From positions 1,088,501-1,152,500 of the forward strand of contig OU696589.1 of assembly GCA_916048095.2 (NCBI GenBank): a stretch of 64,000 nt of DNA, in the 5' to 3' direction. Position 1 is the stretch's first letter. Each line of letters starts with the position of its first letter. This document shows positions 53,943-63,967 of this stretch, in pieces. The notes beneath the pieces were generated by a model that did not search any database, was not told the DNA's origin, and worked only from the letters and a program-made list of their open reading frames with translations. The translations under genes and the position numbers were made by a program. This DNA is from Sacculina carcini (Eukaryota > Arthropoda > Thecostraca > Sacculinidae).

Positions 53943-54668
53943 GTGCTTGACTTCCGTGAGCTTAACAGCTACTTGGACGCTCATACAGCAGACTCGGAAG
54001 TATGTACAGACCAACTCCGCAAATGGCGACGACACGGCACCAAAATTGCAGTTGTAGATCTTCGTAGAGCCTATCTGCAGCTGAAGGTAGACAAAAGATT
54101 GTGGGCTTACCAGACAGTGGTGGTAAATGGTCGTCGCTACTGCTTGACAAGGCTCGGTCTTGGAATGAGTGTTGCTCCGTCTGTGATGCGGGCTGTGGTG
54201 CACGCAGTGCTTGAAAAAGACACACTCATTAAGGAGGCAGTACTGTCGTTTGTAGATGACTTGCTTGTCAATGAGGACGTAATTTCATCAGAAGTAGTTA
54301 AACACTCCCGTGCCTTTGATCTGGATATCAAGCCTCCAGAACGTGTCAACACTGCCTCGGGCGCTCGTGCGTTAGGTCTCCGTGTTAACGCAGTAGGAGG
54401 AAAATTATTATGGCGGCGCGATTCTCCAGTTGGTGAATTACCGGCAAAATTCACGCGCCGATCATTGTTTGCATGGTGTGGCCGAGCGGTGGCGCATGTA
54501 CCTGTATGTGGTTGGCTGAGGCCAGTAGCTGCTTGGCTCAAACGGCGCATAAACGCATTGATATCTGGCTGGGATGATGCCAGCACTGACCATGTGCTTC
54601 CTCAGCAACTGCAACAAGTGGTAACACGATTAGATCATGATGATCCTGTCCGGGGCCGTGGTCTGTGA
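53943..54668 (+). CDS. G3 reverse transcriptase frame
   Basis: 241 residues. It starts in LDFRELNSYL and includes VVDLRRAYLQLKVDKRLWAY, YCLTRLGLGMSVAPSVM, the palm box FVDDLLVNEDV near residue 102, then ALGLRVNAVGGKLLWRRDSP and FAWCGRAVAHVPVCGWLRPV. The last motifs correspond closely to those in the array copies (FSWCGRLVAHLPVAGWLRPA). Fossil. Confidence 0.8.
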   Translation: MLDFRELNSYLDAHTADSEVCTDQLRKWRRHGTKIAVVDLRRAYLQLKVDKRLWAYQTVVVNGRRYCLTRLGLGMSVAPSVMRAVVHAVLEKDTLIKEAVLSFVDDLLVNEDVISSEVVKHSRAFDLDIKPPERVNTASGARALGLRVNAVGGKLLWRRDSPVGELPAKFTRRSLFAWCGRAVAHVPVCGWLRPVAAWLKRRINALISGWDDASTDHVLPQQLQQVVTRLDHDDPVRGRGL

Positions 54669-55424
54669 ACGACAAAAGTGTAATCGTGTGGTGCGATGCC
54701 AGTGCACTGGCCACCGGTGTAGCACTGGAGGTTCCAGGGAGCGGTGTTGTTGAAGACGGCAGCTGGTTGCGTCCTGAAAGTGATTGCGGGCATATTAATA
54801 TGGCAGAGCTCGACGCGGCGATTCGCGGAGTGAATCTCGCCATTACGTGGAACAATGCGGTCTATTGACCTACGTACGGACTCTGCTACTGAGCACAGGT
54901 GGCCAAGTGACGCATTGAGCGGTCGTTCCCAGCTGCGCACCAAGGTCATTAATGAAATGCTCATCCGTCGCCGATTGGATATAGTCCGGCAACTGGTGCT
55001 TGAATTTGACTTAAAAACGACGGTGACCTTGGTTCGCACGGTTGACAACAAGGCAGATGCATTGACTCGAGTGCCGAAGGAGTGGCTGTCCAGTGTTGCT
55101 AGTGTCGCAGTACCATAGCGGCCTGTGGCGGCTGCGTGGTCAAGGCAGCGGGTAGCTGAAGTGCATGTCAAAGCTGAACATCCAGGCGTGCGACGCACAC
55201 TGCATTTTGCCAAAAGGAAGATTTATCCGCGTATAACTCGTGCGACGCACAAACCGTGGTCAGTGGCTGTGATATGTGCCAGTCTTTGGACCCAGCACCT
55301 GTGAAGTAGCGTCATGGTGAACTGTGTGTGAATGAAACTTGGTCACGGTTGGCCATAGATATCACGCAATTATGACCGACAGACGTACTTATCTGTCGTT
55401 AACTGTGGCCCGTCGCGGTTCTCT

Positions 55425-56000
55425 GTGTGGCGACCGCTGCGGCGGCCTGATGCTGTTTCCGTCGTGAAACAACTGCAACACGTCTTTTACGAACGCGGAA
55501 GCTGTGTCGAGTTGTTATGTGACAACGACACAGTATTCCGTAGTCGCCAATTTGCAGCATTGGTCGCCAAACCGGGTGTAAAACTGCGGTTTCGTGCATC
55601 CCATGCACCAACTGGTAATGCTATAGTAGAACGCAACCACAGAACTGTAAATGTGTTGGCGGCAAGAAAACAGTGCTGCATTGCCGAAGCGGTGCATTTG
55701 TATAATGTCACACCTCGAAGCTCAGCAAGTGCGCCAGCAGCCGCAATTTATACTTACCCTGTGAAGGACTGCGTGAAATTTTCTTCATCGGATACAGTCA
55801 ATATCCAGTCACCCGCGCCACAGAACAACATATCATCGCGTTTCTTCCGTGGAGACAGAGTGTGGGTCAGACAACGTGGATCACGGTGCACGGACCAGTC
55901 ACGACCTGGCGTGGTAACTAATATCTTCTCTGAGCAGGTGGTGGAAGTGGATGGTATGCCGCGGCATTTGCGAGACCTGCGCCGAAGACATCGGTCGTAA
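55425..56000 (+). CDS. G3 integrase C-terminal frame
   Basis: 191 residues with CVELLCDNDTVFRSRQF (second catalytic Asp) and SHAPTGNAIVERNHRTVN (third catalytic Glu), then a chromodomain-free basic tail (FFRGDRVWVRQRGS, GVVTNIFSEQVVEVDGMPRH). The ERNHR version of the catalytic motif separates this family from G1 and G4. Fossil. Confidence 0.8.
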   Translation: MWRPLRRPDAVSVVKQLQHVFYERGSCVELLCDNDTVFRSRQFAALVAKPGVKLRFRASHAPTGNAIVERNHRTVNVLAARKQCCIAEAVHLYNVTPRSSASAPAAAIYTYPVKDCVKFSSSDTVNIQSPAPQNNISSRFFRGDRVWVRQRGSRCTDQSRPGVVTNIFSEQVVEVDGMPRHLRDLRRRHRS

Positions 56001-56333
56001 TGATGATGCTGCCGCTGTTGATGCAGTAGCTGTAATGATGATGTGCCGCTGTTGATACCACTTCCTCCACCTGCTGCTGATACCGTACCATTGGCACCGT
56101 CGGTCGCTCAGGAAGTTGTTACACCGACTCCACAGGTGCAGACCGGTCAAGAACACGGTGATCCTCCCGTTGCCCAGGTTTGTCGCAGTGAACGCGTGCG
56201 ACAGCCGCAAAGTTATTTGAATGATTTTGTTCGTTTCCAAAATTGTTGTTTGCATTAATGATATGATATCACGGGGAGGTATGTTGTTATATAACCGGTA
56301 CTAGCGCGCACGCTCGCACGTACACACATAGAG

Positions 56334-57029
56334 ACATACACACACAGACATACATACACATACATACACTGCACGCGCCACTTCATCGACCGAACAGGGC
56401 AGCTGCAATTCAGATATCGGTGCACCCGTACAACATTGACGCAGGGGGCGCAACTACTTGAAACCGCATCGCCAGCACTGCCCAGTGCACTGCCACGTGC
56501 AGGCTCGCTCACAACTTCAATACTCGCATATACACGAATAATCATAAAAAATACACAAATGTTTATATTATACACACCACAAAACCACAATATTTTCATT
56601 AATTCAACAGAATCAGGCTCAACGGTAGAGATAAATGAGCAACCGAATTTGCCGACTTTCGTCTCACTCCGACAATACTAGGATAAACAAGTCGAGCCAA
56701 CTCCGCCGCACTGAAAATAGATACAAACATTTTTTTAAAACGGTTTTCGTATATGTACAGATTTTGAAAAAATAGGCGTCAGGTCAAGGAAAGTTGAACC
56801 AAAATATTTGTTGTTTTATTAGTAAACTATTTTTAGAACTGGTTTTATGGATGATGGTTTTTATGTAGTTATTTGTGTTCAAATACCTTTTTGTACATTA
56901 AATATATTTCCTCAGTCGTTTTTTTCCTACATGAAAATATTGTCCGTTTTTCTGGTCAGGATAGCCACTCTGAATAATGCTTTTATAAATGCTTTTATAT
57001 AATGCTTTTATATATGCTTTATGAATAAT
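56334..57029. other. Non-coding stretch, nothing recognised
   Basis: Starts with ACATACACACACAGACATAC-type simple repeats, then AT-rich DNA and a run of ATAATGCTTTTAT-like repeats (about 56970-57025). No protein-like frame. Confidence 0.4.
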
Positions 57030-57775
57030 GCCCGCTTTTAGTCTTATTAGGGACACACTGTCGCTGATGGGCATGATGCCGCTAGCGATCAGTGACTGTG
57101 GCAGCAGGTGTGCCGTGAACCAGTGGCGTAGTGTACGAGTGACGGAGGGTGTGAGACCCAGTCACTCACTAACGCCAACTGCAGCGCACTGTAACGACAG
57201 ATTGTGCCCTGTCTGTCGACCCGAAATCGACTACCCTAAAGCGCGACGCTCGGTATAAAAACCTTCCGTCTTGCTAAGAGACGTCCGAGCTGGGAGTGCA
57301 CCGCTAAGTGACACTAGCCAGACTCGACGGTTTAAAGCGAACGTCTGATGCCTCAGCATCAAATGTGCTCAGGCCTACCCCTATGGGTGTCTGTCCCTTA
57401 TGGATGTGTGTCTGTCTGTCTGAGGAATAACCGGCTACGGTATTCAGTCCATGACAGGCGGCAGAGCACAATCTATCCTTGGCTGTGAGGGCGATGTGGT
57501 CTTTAAAAAGACCGAAATGTATGTTGCGTAGGTTAATTCTCCAATTTTAAAGGGAGCGGGAGCGGTACGTGGAGACCAGTGAAACTCAGAGCCGACGACG
57601 TGAAAGAGAGGTTTATTGCCGAAAGTGCACGCTTTATATACCGCACGCTGTAACCGTACGGTGTAGTGCTGCACGTGACGTCACTGCTACCGTGTGCAAC
57701 ATGATGAATGTGTGTGTGTGTGTGTGTGTGTGTTCTCACCGAGTTGTTCTCACCGAGTTGAATTTACGGGAGATG
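57030..57775. promoter_or_regulatory. Promoter-like orphan stretch (possible solo LTR)
   Basis: GC-richer than its surroundings, with no coding match. On the minus strand a composite CACGTG/TGACGTCA site (57672-57683) lies about 40 bp upstream of GGTATATAAAGCG (57630-57642), a classic CRE-plus-TATA spacing. On the plus strand CGGTATAAAAACC occurs at 57251. It also contains a hairpin GGTCTTTAAAAAGACC at about 57499. It may be the U3 of a lost LTR element. No paired copy is in the window. Confidence 0.35.
57708..57732. repeat. (TG)n microsatellite at the LINE-B 3' end
   Basis: About 12 TG units next to two copies of TTCTCACCGAGTTG, which form the 3' terminus of LINE-B on the minus strand. Confidence 0.85.
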
Positions 57776-57798
57776 AGCACGGCTCGAGCTGTCCCGTC

Positions 57799-58077
57799 TC
57801 AATTGCCACATTTGTCCAACAACGACTTAAAGGAACTAATGGTTGAGGCTGCCACAACATCATTGCTCAAAGAATTCCATTTGGTAATGCACCTAAGCGG
57901 GAAGCCATATTTCCTCAAGTCGCTGCGGCATCTGGTTTTCTTTAGTTTCCTGTTGTGTCCTCGTCTTCCTTCTTTTTGTTTGTATTCCGAAATGTCAAAT
58001 CCTGTGTCATACTCATTTAAATACTTGAAAACGGCAATTAAATCTCCTCTCTCCCCCCGTTCTTGCAGTGTCTTCAA
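57799..58077 (-). pseudogene. LINE-B ORF2 C-terminal domain
   Basis: 92 residues: KTLQERGERGDLIAVFKYLN, then LRKYGFPLRCITKWNSLSND and ASTISSFKSLLDKCGN. This is the conserved C-terminal tail of CR1/Rex1-type ORF2 proteins (R.RGDLI..FK... W N.LP...V). It is separated from the RT frame by what looks like a single missing base near 58075, where LKDLA replaces the expected LKDLGLKTL. Confidence 0.85.
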
Positions 58078-59906
58078 GCCAAGTCTTTTAGTCTGTCTTC
58101 ATATGGTAATTTCTCTAGTTCCGGAATCATTTTCGAAAATATTTTTTGAACCTTCTCTAATTTTGCTATATCTTTCTTTTTGTATGGCGTCCACACAGGT
58201 TCAGCATACTCCAACTTGGGTCTTATTATAGCAACCATAACTTTTTGTAGTGTTTCGCAGTCTAAATAATTAAATACTGTTCTAATTTGCGCTATTGTTT
58301 GATACGCCATACTTACTACTTTGCCTATATGTCGTCCACATGATAAATTATTCTGAAAAATTATACCCAGGTCCTTTTCTTCATCCACCTCTTCTATTAA
58401 ATGTCCTCCTATGTTATACTCGTAGCTCGGGCGATATTTACTCTTTCCGAGTTTCATGTGATGGCATTTCATATGATTGAATTCCATGTTCCAGTCTATA
58501 CTCCATTGGTGAATTTGGTCTAGGTCCTTTTGCAGCAGTTTGCAGTCTTCCTTGGATCTCACGTTCTTCATCAATTTTGCATCGTCAGCGAATAGACTCA
58601 TATAATCCTCTACACCTTCAAATATATCATTTATATAAATCAAAAACATAGTTGGGCCCAATACCAACCCCTGTGGCACACCGCTACTAACTTTTCCCCA
58701 TGCTGATCTTACGCCTCTCACACTCGTGCACATCGTCCTGTCAGTCAGATAGTCCTGCATCCACTCGTGCAGCCTTCCCTCAATACCTCCAACATACTTC
58801 ACTTTCCATAGCAACCTAGTTCTTGCCACTTTGTCGAAGGCTTTTTTCATGTCTAGGTAGATACAATCCACCCATCCATCCCTTTTCTGCAGGTTGTCAG
58901 TGACTTTTGAGTAAAAGTCCAACAAGTTCGTTTGACACGACAGTTTTCTTCTGAAGCCATACTGTTTTTCAGACACAATTTTGTGTTTTTCCAGATAGTC
59001 CACCCATTCCTTACTTATAATGCCCTCACATATCTTGCAGAGTACACATGTCAATGATACGGGTCTACATATAGTTCCTGTATAGTTCCTTGGATCATTC
59101 TTTGCACCACTTTTGAATATTGGTGCAATCCATGCTTGCTTCCAATCGTTGGGAACTTTGCCTGTATTTAAACTACTTTCAAATATGTTGTAAATAGGCT
59201 CGATTAATTGCTCTCTGCACACTTTCAATATCATTCCTGATATTCCATCTGGCCCAGCTGATTTCCTGCCATCCAATTCACTTAGCCTTCGCAGTATATC
59301 ACTCTTGACCAATCGTACTCTTTTCAATGGTGGTGTCTTGGATGGTACATTTTTCCATGTGAACTCAGATTCGTTGGTGAAAACATCTTGGAACTGTTTG
59401 TTCAATATTTCGCTCATTTTCTTGGCATCGTCACATAATCCATCTTCTGTGAGGAATTCATCAATTCCGACTTTCCGCTTGAGCCTGCTGTTTATATACT
59501 TGTAGAACAATTTCGGTTCTTTGTGACACTTGTTCAGGATAACTTTCTCATACTTCATTTGTTCTTGCCGTCGTAAATATACATACTCATTCCTCGCGAT
59601 TCTGTACTTCTTTCGGGTTTCTTCCGTATTTCTCTTTCTCATTTTGTTCCAGGCCTTTTCATTTATATTCCTAGCATTGTTGCATGCCTTGTTGAACCAG
59701 GATTTTTTGTATGCCAGTCTCTGCTTAATGACAGGCACGAATTGCTCAACTCCAGTGGTATATACATGCTTGAAAATAGTGTACTCCTCTTGTATGTTTT
59801 CGGCTTCCAATAGCTCACTCCAATCAATGCCCGCGAAGTATCTTTTAAGCCCATCTATATTTGATCTGATGTTTGTCTTAACATTGTCTACCGCCATGAC
59901 CACCAC
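58074..59906 (-). pseudogene. LINE-B ORF2 reverse transcriptase
   Basis: 610-residue open frame. Real LINE-B sequence begins at SNIDGLKRYFAGIDW; the first 14 or so residues are antisense LINE-C. Motifs in order are KSAGPDGISGMIL near 215, NDWKQAWIAPIFKSG near 252, CRPVSLTCVLCKICEGII near 285, YGFRRKLSCQTNLL near 315, YLDMKKAFDKV near 347, SSGVPQGLVLGPTMFLIYIN near 406 and the catalytic FADDAKLM near 436. The Asn-Tyr before RPVSL is split by an extra TGTIC, coded by a 15-bp tandem duplication (TATAGTTCC repeated at about 59068-59095). Otherwise it looks functional in length and motifs. Confidence 0.88.
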
Positions 59907-59988
59907 GGTTCCACTCCCAATTTTCTGTCTGAATTTCCTGTCCTTATTGAATCCTTAATCTCGCGTTTCTCACACTCATTTATTATTC

Positions 59989-61824
59989 TTGGTGATTTCA
60001 ACTTTTGGCCTGATTCTCCTTCAAAAAAAACCTTATACCAATGAATTCCTCTCTATTATAGACTCTCACGCATTATATTTTTCTCCGCGTGTTCCTACGC
60101 ATACTGCCGGTCACATCTTAGACTTAATTATTTCACCTTATCCGTCTCATCACTCTGAACCATCCCTACCGGTTGTCACTGTTCTTCCCCCTGATACAAA
60201 ATTTACCGACCACAGCCTCCTTCTTACTTCCATTCCGCTTCCTTCCGTCACTTCCTATACCAAAACCTTCTCTTTCCGTGATTACAGGGCATACAACCCA
60301 GAACGTTTTACCGCTTACATCCACCATTATCTATCTCCTTCTGCATATTTGCATCTTCTTCCCACTAAACTTGAATCCTTCTTCAATTCTCAGCTTACGC
60401 TTATTGCTGATCAAATTTTTCCACTCCGCACCATTCGTGGTAATAAACGGCCACCACCATCTCCCTGGTCCTCACCATTGCTGGTCTCACTCCAGCGCTC
60501 CCAACGTCGACTAGAACGACGCTGGAGACGCACCCGGTCTCCTACTGATTGGTCTGCATTCACTTCTTTTCGCGCTCATTACATTTCCTCTCTCCGTGCT
60601 GCAAAGGAATCATATTACTCTAATCACATACCATCACTATTATCTTCCCCGAAATCACTCTGGTCAACTCTTAACTCTCTTCTAGGTCGTAAACCGAATC
60701 GTCCTGCGTCCACCATCACCTGTTTTGATTTTGCCGAATTTTTCACCGATAAGATCGTCGCTTTACGCACATCTCTTCCAACATATACAAACCGCGTCCT
60801 TCCCCCTGCCCCCGTATCTGAATCATTTACTGCTTTTAACCATATACCAATATCCACCACAATACGTCTCATCACTAACACCAAAAAATCATTTTGTCCT
60901 TCAAATCCAATTAATTTTGCCATGGTATCTTCCTCTCTCCACCTTCTGGCTCCTATTCTGACACACCTTATAAATGCCTCTTTCCTTCATGGGACTTTTC
61001 TTACCAGTAAAAATGCCATTCTCATGCCTATTCTCAAAAAGCCTTCCCTTGACCCAAACATTCTAAATAGTTACCGACCAGTTTCACTTCTTCCATTTTC
61101 ATCCAAAATTCTTGAGTCCGCCATTTATCATCAACTAGCATCTTACCTCTACAACAACCGTCTTCTTTATGACCTACAATCAGGGTTTGCTCCTTATCGT
61201 TCCACTGAAACTGCTCTTGTCCGCCTTCATCACGATTTACTTTTTCATTTTTCTCAAAAATCTCCCGTAGTCATCACTCTCCTTGATATGTCATCCGCAT
61301 TTGACCTTGTTGATCACAAAATTCTTATTCAGGATCTCTTCTCCATAGGAATCTCTCATTCTGCTCTTTCTCTTCTCACTTCCTATCTCACTAATCGCTC
61401 CTACTCAGTTCTATTTGATAGCTGTCGGTCTCAAAATTTCACTCTTTCATCAGGTGTCCCCCAGGGCTCATCACTTGGTCCTATCCTTTTCAACGTTTAC
61501 ATGACATCTCTATGTCCAATACTACGAAATTTATCTATTCCTTTTCACATATACGCAGATGACGTTCAGTTCTTTCTTCCTCTGTCTGAGCAAAACTATA
61601 TTCCTCATATCATCAATAATATCTCAGCGTGGGCTTCTTCTCGTTCGCTCATAATAAATTCCTCAAAAACTCAATACATCGTACTTCACCCGCCTAAGAT
61701 CCATCCTCCTCTATCTGACTTTCCTCTTTCCTCATCAGTACGTGACCGTCGTACATCCGTCGGTGTCTTACTAGATCCTCATTTGTCATTTCAAAAACAT
61801 TTTACTTCTACAGCTGGCACCTGA
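59989..61824 (+). pseudogene. LINE-C ORF2: endonuclease end and reverse transcriptase
   Basis: 611-residue open frame. Endonuclease end: AGHILDLIISP near 41 and DTKFTDHSLLLTSIPLP near 68 (the DH of the SDH signature). RT: YRPVSLLPFSSKILESAIYH near 365, QSGFAPYRSTETALVRLHHD near 395, LLDMSSAFDLVDHKIL near 430, SSGVPQGSSLGPILFNVYM near 485 and catalytic FHIYADDVQFFLPL near 518. The frame is lost near 61824, just before the thumb continues in another frame (61865-62356). All catalytic RT motifs are present. The 5' truncation makes this copy non-functional. Confidence 0.88.
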
Positions 61825-61864
61825 CGTCTAATCCTTCGAAACCTCTACCTCATCCGTCCCTACA

Positions 61865-62356
61865 TTGATTCATCAATTGCACAATCTCTGGTATCTGCTC
61901 TCATCATTCCTCGTATTGACTACTGTAATTCACTGTTTCTTCATCTTCCACAGAAGTCACTCAACATTTTACAATCTATCCTTAATCAAGCCTGCCGCTT
62001 CATTCTTCGCCTTCCTCCGCATCATCCCACATCATCCAATCTACGTGATCTTGGTATTCTTCCTATTCCTTATCGCGTTCAACACAAAATCTGCACACTC
62101 ACCTATAAACTCTTGCATTCTCCTGACTCTCCACAGTATTTACTTGAACTTCTTTCTCCACATCCGTGTCCTCGTGATACAAGACAAACTAAAATCCTTC
62201 TTGAACCTCGTTGTCACTGTGAATCTTCTTGGTTTACACGCTCCTTCCAACACGCTGCTCCTCGCATATACAATAGCCTCCCATCTCACCTACTGTCCTC
62301 TCCCTCGCTTAAATCCTTCTCGAAACAGCTACATTCTCACCTTCTTTCACAGTTGA
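61865..62356 (+). pseudogene. LINE-C ORF2 C-terminal part
   Basis: Post-RT domain of an L2-type LINE, readable in two overlapping frames: IPRIDYCNSLFLHLPQKSLN, FRLPPHHPTSSN-like segments, then CTLTYKLLHSPDSPQYLLEL and PRIYNSLPSHLLSSPSLKSF. One frame shift separates the parts. It matches the fragments at 21412-22235 and 42805-43480 in order. Confidence 0.8.
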
Positions 62357-62429
62357 ATTAAACATATTGCATGTATTGAACTATTTGAATGCTGCTGTGC
62401 AATTTGATGGCTTGTATGTGTTTGTTTTT

Positions 62430-62512
62430 TAAATGTATATATGTGTATGTATGTGTGTGTATATATATATATGTGTGTGTGTATATGTATATGTTTATGT
62501 ATATATATAGCC
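62430..62512. repeat. TGTATATA microsatellite in the LINE-C 3' UTR
   Basis: Alternating TG/TA repeats (TGTATATATGTGTATGTATG and similar) just before the 3' terminal hairpin. Confidence 0.85.
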
Positions 62513-62522
62513 TGTTGGAGGC

Positions 62523-63383
62523 TCAATACATTGAATATCTGGCATAATTGTACTTTATCCCTGTAAACGTCGTTTGCTCTTTAGCGATCGTTTCTTCCAG
62601 TGTTTTTATAACTAGCACCATGTGATCACTTTTACCCATTGGGCTCCTGTGTTCAATGCTCTTAATCAAATCTGTGTCCTTTGTAAAAACCAAGTCCAGC
62701 ATAGATAGCCGATCGTCTCCTCTTATTCTGGTGACTCGTTCTACGCATTGCGTCATCAAGTTATTCATAACTAGTTTCATCAACATGCTTCCCCAAGATT
62801 CAGGTGCACCGTTTGATTCCCAGTTTTGCCAGTCGACCTCTCTACAATTAAAGTCCCCCATTATTATTACATCTTTGTTTTCTTTTGTTATTTTTTGTAT
62901 CCCTATAAGTGTTTCATCCAAAAGTTCTTTATATTCATTATAATCCCACGCGCTGGTTTTGGGTGGTACATACACTACAGCCATGTATATGCGGTGCCTA
63001 TTCCTCAACACTTGGACCCCAAGAAAGTCCACATTTCCCTTTCCTGCATCACATTTGACAACCGTTATACCTCTCTTGACCAGTAGTATAACTCCACCTC
63101 CTGCTTTAGTTTCTCTATCTTTCCTAAATATTATATATTTACTGCTAACGACTCCTTCTATGTTCATATGTTTTCTGAGCTTGGTTTCGGATATTGCCAC
63201 AATGTCAGGTTCGTTCTCATTTAGGTAATCTATGAGTTCCAATTTTCCTGATAAGAAACCATCCATATTTGTGTACATTATTTTGTAACCTTCTCTTACG
63301 TATTCTTTCTTGATAATTCCAGGGCTCTCATCTATTCCTGTTTGAAGCACCACTTTCTTATCCTTCCCTCTATGTATCTCCAT
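62523..63383 (-). pseudogene. LINE-B ORF2 apurinic-like endonuclease domain
   Basis: 286 residues. YKIMYTNMDGFLSGKLELID (N-terminal strand with catalytic Asn), DIVAISETKL (catalytic Glu), AGGGVILLVKRG, MAVVYVPP, VIIMGDFNCREVDW (Asp/Asn), RLSMLDLVFT and GKSDHMVLVI (SDH signature). This endonuclease nicks the target DNA for target-primed reverse transcription. The last few residues after KYNYAR belong to LINE-C and its flank. The ATG at 63383 lies 52 bp upstream of the ORF1 stop end, so the two frames overlap. Confidence 0.88.
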
Positions 63384-63967
63384 GCAAATTTGTTTCTTTC
63401 GTCCTTCGTTCTCGTCTCGTTTTTTGTTCTTGCTTCGCGAAATCCTTCAGTAAGCTCCTGTCTCTCTTCCCAGTTCAAGTTCTTGAGTATCCACACTTTT
63501 TCGTATTTGGCATCCTTTGCCAGCTTCCACAAATTTTCAAGCGTTTTGGTTGCAGCGTTTCGTGTAGCCATTTTTATAATCATGGGTCTGGATATGCCAT
63601 TCTGGTACTGCCCCAATCTATGTACCACATCAATTTCGCCTGTGATCTCATTGGGTTCCTCCTCTTCTTTTGCTATCACCTCTTTCGCTTTTTTCATCTC
63701 TTGGCTCATTCTTTCTTTTTTGTCCTGCGCCTTTTCTTCCTCTAGTCCATACACCACTACACTCTTGTTTCTTTCAATGATATCTCTGACCAGACTCTCC
63801 TTTTTTCTGACAACCTCAATCAGCTCTTTTTGCATTCGCTCCTTGCTCTCCTCTTTTTGTTTTTGCATGATTTCTCTGAAGCTTTCGTCTCTGGCTTCCT
63901 GAATCTTCCCCCATCTCACCTGTTTCTCTTTCATTTCTACAATGTCCTCTCTTTGCTGTTTGCCCAT
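63332..63967 (-). CDS. LINE-B ORF1 protein (C-terminal 211 residues visible)
   Basis: Highly charged Lys/Glu-rich coiled coil over residues 1-115 (EEKAQDKKERMSQEMKKAKE), then an RRM/Rep-like domain (EIDVVHRLGQYQNGISRPMI near 118-137, AKYEKVWILKNLN near 158) and a basic end (RNKFAWRYIEGRIRKWCFKQ). This resembles the coiled-coil plus transposase_22-like ORF1 found in several LINE clades, which binds the element's RNA. The frame may extend past the window edge, so the listed Met may not be the start. Its end overlaps the ORF2 start by about 52 bp. Confidence 0.75.
   Translation of the reverse strand: MGKQQREDIVEMKEKQVRWGKIQEARDESFREIMQKQKEESKERMQKELIEVVRKKESLVRDIIERNKSVVVYGLEEEKAQDKKERMSQEMKKAKEVIAKEEEEPNEITGEIDVVHRLGQYQNGISRPMIIKMATRNAATKTLENLWKLAKDAKYEKVWILKNLNWEERQELTEGFREARTKNETRTKDERNKFAWRYIEGRIRKWCFKQE

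Larger units (their letters stand above)
52248..56333 (+). mobile_element. G3: array-family Ty3/gypsy-like element with integrase
   Basis: Plus strand. The 5' LTR-like stretch starts TGTTGTTATATAACCGG at 52248; its first 52 bp recur at 56282-56333 after a purine tract ACGGGGAGG. Parts are gag about 52480-53080 (VYLADLRRLATLF), protease about 53310-53600 (ALIDTGCTDNIVC), RT about 53800-54330 (VVDLRRAYLQLKV, SFVDDLLVNED), RNase H 54665-55118 (VIVWCDASALATG, IDLRTDSATEHRW) and integrase about 55130-55990 (LLCDNDTVFRSRQFAAL, APTGNAIVERNHRTVN). It is broken, with about five or six breaks. It shows what the array copies look like when the integrase is present. Confidence 0.85.
59869..62536 (+). mobile_element. 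LINE-C: L2-like LINE inserted in LINE-B
   Basis: Plus strand, 2,668 bp, flanked by ATCTG (59864-59868 and 62537-62541). It is 5'-truncated within the endonuclease (FSHSFIILGDFNFWPDSPS begins at about 59945) and runs through RT to a C-terminal domain. The 3' UTR holds TGTATATA repeats (62430-62510) and ends with a short hairpin GCCTGTTGGAGGC and AATACATTGAAT. It shares the post-RT motifs of the two L2-like fragments at 21.4 and 42.8 kb. Only a few frame changes are present, so it is fairly young. Confidence 0.9.
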
